This document shows, piece by piece, positions 15,077-23,857 of a stretch of 64,000 nt of DNA. The stretch comes from CAYVFC01 sp964450715. Its GTDB lineage: Bacteria > Myxococcota_A > Polyangia > Polyangiales > JAFGIB01. The stretch spans positions 28,581-92,580 of the forward strand of contig CAYVFC010000012.1 in NCBI GenBank assembly GCA_964450715.1, read 5' to 3'. Positions within the stretch are counted from its first letter, which is position 1; each line of letters starts with the position of its first letter. The position numbers were made by a program, and so were the translations under genes. The notes beneath the pieces were generated by a model, which did not search any database, was not told where the DNA came from, and worked only from the letters and a program-made list of their open reading frames with translations.

Positions 15077-15639
15077 CTGTTCTTTCTGCGACCGACCGCC
15101 ATGTCGCGATCCGCGACGACCATCCGGAAGGCCGGCCCAACGGGCGTGTTGTCTTAACTTCCTTCGCCACGTGGGTAAGCAACCGAATTATATTCGGTGG
15201 TAATCCTTTTCTCTTTCATTTTCATCAGAAGCATCGACAATGGCGCCCGAATGCCGCGGTCGGAAGCGCTCGACAGAATAGCCGCCGGAGAGATTCTCGG
15301 GGACGCCTAGAGCACCGATCGGGTTGAAAAGCTCATGGTTTCGCGGCTTATAGGGGCCATATTCGGCGTTGTCCCTCCTCGAAGTGGCTCTACCACTGCT
15401 TCGTCGGGCCAAGCACCGAATCTGACACCCTCTAAACACACGAACTCAAAGAGTTTTCAACCCGTTCGCTGCTCTAGGAAGTACGAGACGACAATAACGC
15501 TGGAGCCGCTCTCAATACCGGACCGGGCATCGGGAAAAGCAAAACCGTGCGAACGAGGCAAGCGAAGTCATTGAGAGCGGCTCCGAGCTCGGGGGGGGGC
15601 GGCGGCGAGGCGCAGGTGGTTCAGGTGGAGAGAACCGGG
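15077..15639. other. Lower-GC intergenic region with nested inverted repeats
   Basis: 563 bases between the acyl-CoA ligase repeat and the DUF1846 start, with visibly lower GC than the genes around. It holds three inverted repeats: ACCGAAT/ATTCGGT at 15182-15198 with a 3-nt loop, GGGTTGAAAA-GCTC at 15321-15334 against GAGTTTTCAACCC at 15451-15463, and GGAGCCGCTCTCAAT at 15502-15516 matched exactly at 15570-15584. The 83-codon minus-strand frame at 15188-15439 has no recognisable motif. A structured RNA or a decayed mobile element is possible; no known RNA family was recognised. Confidence 0.45.
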
Positions 15640-17178
15640 ATGGATACGAAAACCAGTGCAAATGGAAAGGCAATCGCCTTCGATAACGAGAAGTACCTGG
15701 CCGAGCAGAGCGAGGCCATCGTCAAGCGCATCGCGCGCTTCGACAACAAGCTCTACCTGGAGTTCGGCGGCAAGCTGCTCTTCGACTACCATGCCTCGCG
15801 CGTGCTGCCGGGCTTCGATCCCAACGTGAAAATGCGCCTGCTGCAGACCCTGAAGGAGCAGACCGAGATCATCCTCTGCATCTACGCCGGCGATATCGAG
15901 CGGCGCAAGGTGCGGGCCGACTTCGGCATCACCTATGACTCGGACACCTTCAAGCTGATCGACGATCTGCGGGAGTGGGGCCTTCAGGTGCGCGCGGTGG
16001 TGATCACCCGCTACCAGGATCAACCCTCGGCCAAGCTCTTTCACAAGAAGCTGGAGCGCCGGGGCGTGGACGTGTACGTGCACCGTCCCATCGAGGGATA
16101 TCCCAACGAGATCGACCGGGTGGTCAGCGACAAGGGTTACGGGGCCAACCCTTTTATCGAGACCAGCAAGCCGCTGGTGGTGGTCAACGCTCCCGGACCC
16201 AACAGCGGTAAGATGGGCACCTGCCTCTCGCAGGTCTACCACGAGAACCGCCGCGGGTTGCGAGCCGGCTACGCCAAGTTCGAGACCTTCCCCATCTGGA
16301 ACCTGCCGTTGCGACATCCGGTCAACGCCGCCTACGAAGCCGCTACCGCGGATCTGCGCGACGTTAATATGATCGATCCCTTTCATCTGGAAACCTACAA
16401 CGAGCGGGCCATCAACTACAATCGCGACGTGGAGGCCTTTCCCCTGCTGCGCCGCATCTTGGAGAAAATCATCGGCGAGCCCATGTACGCCTCCCCAACC
16501 GACATGGGGGTTAACCGCGCCGGCTTCGCCATCGTCGACGACGCGGCGGCGGCCGAGGCCGGCAAGCAGGAGATCGTCCGGCGCTACTATCGCTATGCCT
16601 GCGAGGTGGCCATGGGAGTGGAGGATCCCGAATCGGTGCGCCGAGTGGAGGCGCTGATGGAGGAGTTCCACGTCAAGCCCGAAAGCCGCACGGTGGTCTC
16701 CCCGGCGCACGAGGCGGCTAGCACGGCCGAGTCCAGGTGCGACAAGGGCAACAAGGGGGTCTTCAGCGGAGCGGCGCTACGACTACCGGATGGCCGGGTG
16801 GTGACCGGGCACAACTCCCCGCTCTTTCACGCCGCCTCGGCACTGGTGCTCAACGCGCTCAAGAAGCTGGCCGGCATCCCGGATCACCTCGATCTACTGG
16901 GGCGCAACATCATCGAGTCCATCGGCCACCTGCGTACCGAGATCCTGGGACGCGAGACCATCAGCCTCAACCTAGAGAATACCCTGATCGCGCTCAGCAT
17001 CAGCGCTACCACCAACCCCATCGCCCAGGAGGCCATGGAGCACTTGACCGAGCTCAGGGGCTGCGAGGTGCACATGACCCACCTGCCCACCCCGGGCGAC
17101 GAGAAGGGTCTGCAGCGGCTGGGGGTCAACCTGACCTGCGACCCGGCCTTTGCCACCGACAAGCTGTTCGTTTCTTGA
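15640..17178 (+). CDS. DUF1846 family protein
   Basis: 512 residues, the full length of the DUF1846 family, whose biochemical role is not established. Recognisable blocks are AFDNEKYLAEQSEAI near the start, LYLEFGGKLLFDYHASRVLPG, VVVNAPGPNSGKMGTCLSQ near 190, and MGVNRAGFAIVDD. The GPNSGKMGT stretch resembles a nucleotide-binding P-loop. The open frame extends 31 codons upstream through a repeat region rich in Gly, so I chose the ATG at 15640, which has GGAG 9 nt upstream. No signal peptide or membrane segment is seen, so it is probably cytoplasmic. It stands alone, facing a lipoprotein gene across a palindromic repeat. Confidence 0.88.
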   Translation: MDTKTSANGKAIAFDNEKYLAEQSEAIVKRIARFDNKLYLEFGGKLLFDYHASRVLPGFDPNVKMRLLQTLKEQTEIILCIYAGDIERRKVRADFGITYDSDTFKLIDDLREWGLQVRAVVITRYQDQPSAKLFHKKLERRGVDVYVHRPIEGYPNEIDRVVSDKGYGANPFIETSKPLVVVNAPGPNSGKMGTCLSQVYHENRRGLRAGYAKFETFPIWNLPLRHPVNAAYEAATADLRDVNMIDPFHLETYNERAINYNRDVEAFPLLRRILEKIIGEPMYASPTDMGVNRAGFAIVDDAAAAEAGKQEIVRRYYRYACEVAMGVEDPESVRRVEALMEEFHVKPESRTVVSPAHEAASTAESRCDKGNKGVFSGAALRLPDGRVVTGHNSPLFHAASALVLNALKKLAGIPDHLDLLGRNIIESIGHLRTEILGRETISLNLENTLIALSISATTNPIAQEAMEHLTELRGCEVHMTHLPTPGDEKGLQRLGVNLTCDPAFATDKLFVS

Positions 17179-17208
17179 GGGCGTTCTGTAGAGCGGCATA
17201 GGGTAGGA

Positions 17209-17278
17209 GGCGGGCCTTACGCCCGCCCGGTTTGGGAGGGGGCAAGCCCGAACGGGAGAGGGCAAGCCCCTCCCCTAC
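17209..17278. terminator. GC-rich palindromic repeats between convergent genes
   Basis: Between the convergent DUF1846 and lipoprotein genes lie GGCGGGC/GCCCGCC (17209-17227, 5-nt loop) and then GGGAGGGGGCAAGCCC followed by a second GGGCAAGCCCCTCCCCTAC. Each can fold. Closely related units recur at 28812-28941 and 43336-43362, always at gene ends. A bidirectional terminator role is inference. Confidence 0.5.
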
Positions 17279-18241
17279 CTACGGACCCACGTAGGCGGCG
17301 TTCCAGTCGCCCGCGCCGCCCGCGAACAGAGGTGGGAATACACCCTGGAACGGCGTGCCCGCCTGGATCGGCAATGGTACCGGAAACAGATCGTCCGCCG
17401 GATACCCGGCGTCCGGATTGCTAGGCGAGTCGAAGATCGCATTGCCCTCCGGCTCGGTCACCGACCACATGCCGCCCACGAAGGTGTGGTTGATCGGATC
17501 GTAGTTCGATACCGCAGTGCCCTGGAACGCGTACTTGTCCGCCCCCACCATGTAGTAACAGTTCTCCAGCGAACCGATGAAGGTCCGCGTCGAGCACTCC
17601 AGCGAGCCGTAGAAGTCCCCGTCAAAAGGAAACATGGCCAGGGCGCTTCCCCGGAAGTGCCCGTCCGATATCTCGAACCACTCGCCGCTGGAGCCCGGCT
17701 TCTCGTCGATGTTGAAGCTCACGTCGCCTGCCACCGGGATGGTGGTGTAAAACCCCATGGTTGCCTGGATCAAGGCCTGCGAGGCGTACAGGCCCGCGAA
17801 CACCCCGGCGTAGTCGCCGGCCTCACAGGAGCCCCCGGTCGGTACCACCCGCTCCCACTCGAAGCGCGCGTCTCCCTTGTTCAGAATCGAGTCTCCTGTC
17901 CCGCCCCCACTGCTGCCGGGGATAATGGTGCCGGGATCGGCCGCGCATTCGCACTGGCTCCAGCCCAAGACCGTGTTACAGGTCTGCCGTCCCACGGCCT
18001 GCTCGCCCGCCACGATGCAAGTGCAGATCTGGGTGGCGTTGGCGAGGGGGCAGAGCGAGCCCTGGGAATTGCCGCCATAATCGGTAGTGCCGCCTCCGTT
18101 ACCCGCCGTAACGTTGCCTCCGCTGCCTCCACCGGGCGGAGGCCCGCTGGACGTGCCGTTTTCGGCCTCGCAACCCAGAGCCAAAAGCGAAAAACCGAAC
18201 CCAAGTAGAACAACCGCCAAGACCCCTGACAAATCCTTCAT
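17279..18241 (-). CDS. Gly/Ser-rich lipoprotein of unknown function
   Basis: 320 residues. The signal peptide (MKDLSGVLAVVLLGFGFSLLALGC) ends in a lipobox with Cys at about residue 24. A low-complexity Gly/Pro/Thr stretch follows (GPPPGGGSGGNVTAGNGGG), then a block with paired cysteines (CPLANATQICTCIVAGEQAVGRQTC), and a beta-rich C-terminal domain about 110-320 with acidic and aromatic residues ending GGAGDWNAAYVGP. This architecture is common among Myxococcota cell-surface lipoproteins. The ATG has GGGAG 8 nt upstream. I recognise no catalytic motif and no function can be assigned. Confidence 0.85.
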   Translation of the reverse strand: MKDLSGVLAVVLLGFGFSLLALGCEAENGTSSGPPPGGGSGGNVTAGNGGGTTDYGGNSQGSLCPLANATQICTCIVAGEQAVGRQTCNTVLGWSQCECAADPGTIIPGSSGGGTGDSILNKGDARFEWERVVPTGGSCEAGDYAGVFAGLYASQALIQATMGFYTTIPVAGDVSFNIDEKPGSSGEWFEISDGHFRGSALAMFPFDGDFYGSLECSTRTFIGSLENCYYMVGADKYAFQGTAVSNYDPINHTFVGGMWSVTEPEGNAIFDSPSNPDAGYPADDLFPVPLPIQAGTPFQGVFPPLFAGGAGDWNAAYVGP

Positions 18242-18666
18242 GAAATGCGTCTCCCGTGAGCTGTCTTAATCGCTTCTCGTTGTTCCGGTAATTAGTAGTT
18301 AATGCTGCTTAATTAATACGAACGGACCGCGATAATCGCCTGACCCGGCTGGCCAAAAATGGGAACGTATTCGGCCGGAGTCCGGCTGTAGACCGATCGA
18401 CGCGGAACCGAGAGAAACCGATTACACCTCTGACACTGTTCTTCACCAGGACCGGAAAACCTAGACGCCGCCCCATAGACCATTATGGAATACAAATGAG
18501 GCGAACGTTCCATCCTCTCGTCTCGAGCTCGCTCACCGCGAGCGATTTTTCCATTCTAGCAGTAATTCCCCCCCGCGTCTCCTCGTCCAAGACCTAGCCC
18601 CCGGCCTCCCCGCCTCCCCTTCCTCCCCTTCCCAGAGTACTTTTCCGGGACCTGCCGCCGTCTCGA
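18242..18666. other. Intergenic region upstream of the lipoprotein and downstream of uracil-DNA glycosylase
   Basis: 425 bases. The part nearest the lipoprotein (18282-18320) is unusually AT-rich and probably contains its minus-strand promoter, although no clear -35/-10 pair stands out. A pyrimidine-rich tract (18595-18640) precedes the glycosylase stop. A 66-codon minus-strand frame at 18313-18513 has no recognisable features and I do not call it. Confidence 0.4.
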
Positions 18667-19305
18667 CTACCGCCGGAACGCCTCTTTCCAGGATGAATGG
18701 CGCCCCAGCGCCCGAAGCGCTCTTTGCAGGAGGCTTTTCCCCGGCTCCACCTTGTACCAGGTGTTTAGCCCGCTGGGATGGGGCAGCGCCACCCAGTCGA
18801 TGCGCCGCCCGAACAGCGCGCCCTCGCGGACGCCGCCAACCACGCCGTCGAGCCCTGCTACCCGGCCCCCGGTCACCCGTTCGATAGCCAGCTTTCCCAC
18901 GGCGATCACCAGCTCGGGTTGCAGGATACGCTGCTCTGCCGCCATCCAGCGGGAGCAGCTCTTGATCTCCTCCCGACCGGGAACCCGATCGCCACCGCCC
19001 CTGGCCTTGCCGGGAAAGCAGCGCAGCACCGCGGCCATGTAGACCCTCTCACGAAACCTCTCCTCGTCCACGCCCAGGGTGGAGAACCAACGGAAGAGGT
19101 TCTTGCCCGCCGTATAGGCAAAGGGCCTGCCCAGACGCCCCTCGTGAGGCCCGGGCGCCTGCCCGATTAGATACACGGGGCTCAACAGCGCCGGCCCCGA
19201 GACCACCGGCGGTACTACATCGGGGCAGGCGCGGCAGCGGACCAGCGCCCTCCGGTGCCGTCCGAGCTTCTGGAGTCGATCGGATTCGCGCTCGGCAAAA
19301 GGCAT
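18667..19305 (-). CDS. Uracil-DNA glycosylase, Fe-S family 4/5 type
   Basis: 212 residues. It removes uracil from DNA in base excision repair. The active-site motif GQAPGPHEGRLGRPF lies near residue 48 and the second motif HPSGLNTW near 175. Four cysteines (RCRACPD near the N-terminus, then LRCFPGK and KSCSRW) are placed as the [4Fe-4S] ligands of family 4/5 enzymes. The HPSGLN form and the GQAPG motif lean toward the family 5 (UdgB) side, but I cannot separate the two with confidence. The ATG has GGAGAGAG upstream. It is the last gene of the minus-strand operon, 22 nt after the membrane TPR gene. Confidence 0.87.
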   Translation of the reverse strand: MPFAERESDRLQKLGRHRRALVRCRACPDVVPPVVSGPALLSPVYLIGQAPGPHEGRLGRPFAYTAGKNLFRWFSTLGVDEERFRERVYMAAVLRCFPGKARGGGDRVPGREEIKSCSRWMAAEQRILQPELVIAVGKLAIERVTGGRVAGLDGVVGGVREGALFGRRIDWVALPHPSGLNTWYKVEPGKSLLQRALRALGRHSSWKEAFRR

Positions 19306-19327
19306 GGTGGTCTCTCTCCAGACGGGC

Positions 19328-21340
19328 TCAGCGAGCGGTGCGGGACAGATGCCGGGCCAGCGCCGCGGCAGCGGCGCGCTCCTTGAAGCGAAGGCCGGCC
19401 GCGCCCAGGGCCTGCAGCTGCTTCATCGAGCTTTCGGCCTCGCCGAACCGTCCGGTTAGAAAATAGCAGACGGCCAGGCGGTAGCGAACGGTCGCGTCGC
19501 GCGGATCGACCCGCGCGACGGCTTCCAGATCCGATATCGCCGCCCGGTAATTCCCCGTTAGATACATCGAGTAACCGCGCGTCTTTCGAGCGCGCAGCCG
19601 TTTCCGCTCGTCCGGGCTCCGCAGGTCCTGCCAGGCCCTGCGCTGTCGCCAGACGCGCTGCGTGTCGAGCAACCAGTCGCGCGCCCCCACCTCTATCGCC
19701 GCTCGTCGGAGCCGGGCCGGCCCCGGCCGTTCGGGTAAGGAGATCCCCCGGTCGCGCAGGTAGCGCGCTGCGAGGCGCCGGTTTTCCTCCGCGTGCTCGC
19801 CCCCGCTTCGCTGGTACACCTCCTCGGGTCCGGCCTTATAAAGAAGCTCCCAGCCCGGCCCCGGCAGGTGCAGGGGAAAGGTGGGCCCGTTGAACAGAGC
19901 GAGCTCGATTCCCCAGCGATCCGCTGCCGCCTGCATGGCCCGCGGCCTGGATAACGGGTTGAAGGTCTGCTCGACCAGCTCCCGCATCTCGGGCGTCAGG
20001 TTCTGTCGCGTATCCGCGAACAGATGGCAGCGCGGCCACAGATGCCATTCGAGGTATCCACCCCAGCCGATCTCGCTGATGAGCTTGCCCTCTATACCCG
20101 CCTCGCGCAGGAAGCGGGCGGCGTGCTCGGGAAAGGCGCCCGGCGCGAGATCGCGGGCAAAGACTGGCAGGAAGCGGTGGGCGCCGGTATAGGCCTCGAT
20201 CACCAGGTAATGGAAGTTGACGGCCAGCAGCACCAGCGCGGCAGCGTGGCCGACCAACCGCGAAGGGCTCCGGCGCGCGGCCTCGCTGAGCGAGAACCGC
20301 TTCAGCACGAAGACCAGGGGCACGAAGCAGAGAAAAGCGTTGCGGATGCTGAGATGGGAGAGAAGCAGGTAGCCGCCGCAGACAAAGAGCTCGGCCAGAT
20401 CGACGGCCTGCCGGCCCTCGAACCGGACCGCTCGCAACCGCTCGACCAGGTAGATCAGGCCGACCGCGCTCGGCCCCAGCCCCACGATGATGAAGCTGGG
20501 GTGTAGCCCCTGGCCGAGCATGGTGTAGGCCGCCTCCCAGTCGCCAGCGTGACCGCTCTGCACCATCGGCCCAAGCACGCGGGAGAAGTGGATCCAGCCC
20601 GTGATGGTGGTGGGCGACAGTCCGAGCCCCAGCACGACCACGCCTCCCCAGAGCCATACGCGCGCCAGCGGCTCGCTTTCTCCGCCGGCCGCAGGCCCCA
20701 GGCGCAGCAGGCGATTCAGCGTGGCGCCCGCGGTCAGCGCCCCGGCCGAGGCCAGCAGCAGCGAGCAGGTCCCGCCGTGCACGTTCGACCAGAGAAGCGC
20801 TACCAGAAAGCTCCAGAACAGCTCCCGTCCCCGGGTGCGGCGGAATCCCCCGGTCAACGCGGGAAGCATGGCCGCTACGAACAGCAGGCTGGTGGAGTCG
20901 GGTCGAGCCCGGAAGCGATCGGCGAAGAGGACCAGCACCAGGCAACAGAGTGCCGCCGCGTAGCCGGGTACCCGGATGATCCTGCGAGCCGACAGGTAGA
21001 GGATGGCGAAGGATAGGACCATCAGAAGCGACTGCGCGACGCGCAGGCCCCGCAGGCCGAAGCGCTCGACAACGCCGTAGGCCAGAAACTCCCACAGCCA
21101 GTAGAACGAGACCCAGGCGCTCTCGGGATGAACGGCGGAGAAGAGGTCCTGGTTGGGAATCCGACCCTGCTCGGCGATCACCCGCCCGGTCTGCAAGTGC
21201 CAGAACAGGTCGACCGCGAAGAACGGGTGCGCCGCGTGAAAGGCGACCAGGGAGAAGAAGACGGCCAACAGCAAGAGCTCCAGCGCGCCGGGCGGGGCTA
21301 TGCGTCTATCCGGCACGCCCACCACTCGCCGCTCGCGCAA
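19328..21340 (-). CDS. Polytopic membrane protein with C-terminal TPR
   Basis: About 670 residues. The first ~400 hold many hydrophobic helices, with an early loop reading DLFWHLQTGRVIAEQG-RIPNQDLFS. This is typical of GT-C-like membrane proteins with a D-x-W/F-W-H-L motif. Residues about 585-660 form tetratricopeptide repeats (YLTGNYRAAISDLEAVARVD; YFLTGRFGEAESSMKQL). The N-terminus is uncertain: a TTG at 21340 gives the longest form, and GTGs at 21325, 21322 and 21316 are alternatives. The gene overlaps the 3' end of the upstream epimerase, so translation is probably coupled. A sugar- or lipid-transfer role at the membrane is inference. Confidence 0.75.
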   Translation of the reverse strand: MRERRVVGVPDRRIAPPGALELLLLAVFFSLVAFHAAHPFFAVDLFWHLQTGRVIAEQGRIPNQDLFSAVHPESAWVSFYWLWEFLAYGVVERFGLRGLRVAQSLLMVLSFAILYLSARRIIRVPGYAAALCCLVLVLFADRFRARPDSTSLLFVAAMLPALTGGFRRTRGRELFWSFLVALLWSNVHGGTCSLLLASAGALTAGATLNRLLRLGPAAGGESEPLARVWLWGGVVVLGLGLSPTTITGWIHFSRVLGPMVQSGHAGDWEAAYTMLGQGLHPSFIIVGLGPSAVGLIYLVERLRAVRFEGRQAVDLAELFVCGGYLLLSHLSIRNAFLCFVPLVFVLKRFSLSEAARRSPSRLVGHAAALVLLAVNFHYLVIEAYTGAHRFLPVFARDLAPGAFPEHAARFLREAGIEGKLISEIGWGGYLEWHLWPRCHLFADTRQNLTPEMRELVEQTFNPLSRPRAMQAAADRWGIELALFNGPTFPLHLPGPGWELLYKAGPEEVYQRSGGEHAEENRRLAARYLRDRGISLPERPGPARLRRAAIEVGARDWLLDTQRVWRQRRAWQDLRSPDERKRLRARKTRGYSMYLTGNYRAAISDLEAVARVDPRDATVRYRLAVCYFLTGRFGEAESSMKQLQALGAAGLRFKERAAAAALARHLSRTAR

Positions 21341-22391
21341 ACAGATCCGATTTCCCCTGCCTATGCAGATCCTCCAGGCTGCGCCGCATGCCCTCCCGGA
21401 GCTCCACGGTCGGCTCGTAGCCCAGCTGCTGCCGGGCCTTCTCGATGCTGCAGGCGATATTGCGGTTCATCTCGGAGAGCACGTGGATCTTCTGGCTGTA
21501 CAGCCCCAGCCCCTGCAACGCCCCGTCCATCCAGCGGGCCGCCTCGCTCACCAAGTCGGGCAGTACCAGCTGCTGGCGCGCAACCCGCAGGCCGAAGTCC
21601 TCGGCCATCACCTCTGCCACCGTGTCCACGATCTCGCGCATGGTATAGGGACGCCGGTCGGCTATCCAGTAAACGCCGCCGCTGGCCTGCTCGCGCAGGG
21701 CGCAGAGCAGTAGACCCTGACAGATATTGTCCAGGTAGGCCATGGAGCGGAAGTTGCCGCCGCCGCCCACCAGCGGCGCCCTGCCCCGGCTGATCAGGAA
21801 GAAAAAGGTCGTCTGTCGGGCGGGCTGTCCCGGGCCGTAGAACCAGGGTGGACGCACGATGGCGGTCTCGATCTCCCCCCGCTCGGCCGCCCCGGCCACC
21901 AGCAACTCGGCCTGCTGCTTGCTCCGGCCGTAGCTCATGTAAGGATGGTAAGGCGAGCTCTCGTCGAAGCGGTGGTCCGGATCGGCGTGGTAGCCAAAGG
22001 GGGAGTTGGAAGATACGTGTACCAAGCGCCGCACGCCGGCGCGCGCGGCCTGCTGCAGCAGGTTGCGGGTACCCGCTACGTTTACCTCGTATAGCTCGCG
22101 CACCCGCCGGGGATGGATCAATCCGGCACAGTTGAAGAGGGTAGCGCCTCCCGCGCCCCGGGTGAAATCCGTCAGTGAATCGGCCTGCCGCAGATCGCCC
22201 CGCACGCACTCCGCCTCCCCGGTAACCTGTCGAACCAGTTCCCGCTCCTCGTCGTTCCGCACCAGGCAGCGCACCGTTCCGGGGAAGGGGAGGGCCAGCT
22301 CGGGCAGATCGGGCAGCCCCTGCACCAACGCGGCGAGCAACCGGCGCCCCAACCAGCCCGCGCCACCGGCAACCAACGCCATCGGCTTCAC
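21306..22391 (-). CDS. NAD(P)-dependent epimerase/dehydratase-type (3-beta-HSD-like) reductase
   Basis: 361 residues of an extended short-chain dehydrogenase. The Rossmann motif is VAGGAGWLGRRL, the acidic loop is VRGDLRQAD, and the catalytic pair is YGRSKQ with Ser in VHVSSNSPFG; VRPPWFYGPG follows. The profile is closest to the 3-beta-hydroxysteroid dehydrogenase/2-alkyl-3-ketoacid reductase side of the superfamily. The start is a GTG at 22391: GAGGAGG lies 7 nt upstream and GTGA overlaps the stop of the oxidoreductase gene, so the two are translationally coupled. The longer open frame upstream is out-of-frame coding sequence of that gene. The substrate is probably a lipid-like ketone or alcohol (inference). 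Confidence 0.88.
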   Translation of the reverse strand: MKPMALVAGGAGWLGRRLLAALVQGLPDLPELALPFPGTVRCLVRNDEERELVRQVTGEAECVRGDLRQADSLTDFTRGAGGATLFNCAGLIHPRRVRELYEVNVAGTRNLLQQAARAGVRRLVHVSSNSPFGYHADPDHRFDESSPYHPYMSYGRSKQQAELLVAGAAERGEIETAIVRPPWFYGPGQPARQTTFFFLISRGRAPLVGGGGNFRSMAYLDNICQGLLLCALREQASGGVYWIADRRPYTMREIVDTVAEVMAEDFGLRVARQQLVLPDLVSEAARWMDGALQGLGLYSQKIHVLSEMNRNIACSIEKARQQLGYEPTVELREGMRRSLEDLHRQGKSDLFARAASGGRAG

Positions 22392-23857
22392 CGCGGCCCC
22401 TCCTCGGCGAAGTGCTGCGCGTTGCGCCGGGCGAATACCATCACGCTCCCCTGGGGGTTGACCCCGGGCGAGTCGGGCAGAAGGCTGGCGTCGTTGATGT
22501 AGAGGTTTTCCATGTTGTATACCCTGCCGTAGGAATCGGCGGCGCAACGGTCGACCCGCTCGCCCATGGGACAGCTGGAGAAACCGTGGACCGTGGTCAG
22601 GTTGAGCGCCGAGCGGGGCAACAGCTCGTCCAGCCAACGCACCGCCTCCACCCGCGAACCGATGGGCGCGATCCCGTGTACACCCGGATAGACGGCTCGC
22701 GCACCGGCCGCCAGCAGCAGCGAACAGAGCCTGCCTAGCCCCGTGCTCAGGTTGCGGATGTCGTCGCGGGTGACGTCGTAACGGATGACGCTGGCCCGCT
22801 CGTCGAGCAGCGAGGGGCGCACCGACCCGCGCCCCACGCCTCGCGCCGCCACGTAGAAGAGGGCCATCCGTGACGACTCCTTCATCAGGGGCGCCAGCAG
22901 GGGCCAGTTGTCGCTGAGCTGCATGGCCAGGTATCCCCTGGTGAAATAGGAGCCGCCCAGCGCGATGTCGGGCCAGAACTCCTTGACCTGCAGCAAGGGT
23001 AGAACGCTCTGATCCGCCTCCACCTGCTGGTCGAAGAGCGCCGCCACCTTGAGCATAGGGTGGACCCGCAACGAGTTGCCCACGTGGAGCTTGATGCCGC
23101 TACGCCTGAGAAGCGCGGGCGTCTCGGTGGGGCCACAGCAGACGAAGACGTGGTCCGCGTCGATACGGACCTGCCGTTCGGAGCCGTCCTCCTGCTCGAG
23201 CCAGGCCACGATACCCTGTACCCGGCGTCCGCGGAGCAGCAGGCGCTCGACCCGACAGCCGGTCAGCACCCGGACGCCCAACTCTCGCGCCCGCGGGATG
23301 AGCGACCGGCTCATGCCCTTCTTGGCGCCGCTCGGGCAGCCCTGCGGGCAGGTATTGATGTCCTCGCATCCGGTAGCCGCGCGCGGCACCTCCTGCGCCG
23401 ACCAGCCCATGGCCCCGATGCCGCGCTCGAACAGCACGGTGCTGGGTGGATAGGACGCGCCGCGCAGCGTCACGCCTAACGCTTCTTCCGCCCACTCGAA
23501 GTGCGGGGCGAGCTGCTCCGGGCTGGCCTCGGCCAGATCGAACTGCGCTTTCCAGCGCAAAAGGATCTCGGGCGGGGTCCGGTGCCAGAAACCGCTGTTG
23601 ATCTCGGTGCTGCCGCCCAGGCAGCAGCCCTCGACATATCCCATGGGCACCGTTCCCAGCACCGGCACCATGCCACGCCTGCGATAGAACAGGCGCATGG
23701 CCTCTGGCGGCGATTGACCGTACTGCCCGGCATAGCGCTGCTGACCCTCCTCGACCATCAACACCTGGCGGCCACGGGCCGCCAGCTCCAGGGCGGTGGT
23801 CGCGCCTCCCGCTCCCGACCCGATTACCAGGATCTCGTTCTGCCACTGCCGGCTCAC
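22388..23857 (-). CDS. GMC-family FAD oxidoreductase (long-chain alcohol/cholesterol oxidase-like)
   Basis: 489 residues. The FAD fold begins at once with ILVIGSGAGGATTALELA and VEEG. CCLGGSTEINSGFWHRTPP is the GMC flavin-contact loop, CPQGCPSGAKKGMSRS lies mid-protein, and the C-terminal domain has VHGFSSCPMG and INDASLLPDSPGVNPQ. Such enzymes oxidise fatty alcohols or sterols. It is shorter than many alcohol oxidases because their N-terminal helical domain is missing; that domain appears instead at the C-terminus of the upstream gene. The GTG at 23857 has GAGGGGG upstream and overlaps the preceding stop as GTGA. Confidence 0.88.
   Translation of the reverse strand: MSRQWQNEILVIGSGAGGATTALELAARGRQVLMVEEGQQRYAGQYGQSPPEAMRLFYRRRGMVPVLGTVPMGYVEGCCLGGSTEINSGFWHRTPPEILLRWKAQFDLAEASPEQLAPHFEWAEEALGVTLRGASYPPSTVLFERGIGAMGWSAQEVPRAATGCEDINTCPQGCPSGAKKGMSRSLIPRARELGVRVLTGCRVERLLLRGRRVQGIVAWLEQEDGSERQVRIDADHVFVCCGPTETPALLRRSGIKLHVGNSLRVHPMLKVAALFDQQVEADQSVLPLLQVKEFWPDIALGGSYFTRGYLAMQLSDNWPLLAPLMKESSRMALFYVAARGVGRGSVRPSLLDERASVIRYDVTRDDIRNLSTGLGRLCSLLLAAGARAVYPGVHGIAPIGSRVEAVRWLDELLPRSALNLTTVHGFSSCPMGERVDRCAADSYGRVYNMENLYINDASLLPDSPGVNPQGSVMVFARRNAQHFAEEGPR

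Noticed and set aside
15188..15439. 83-codon minus-strand frame in the low-GC block
   Set aside because: No motif, no convincing ribosome site, and it overlaps inverted repeats.
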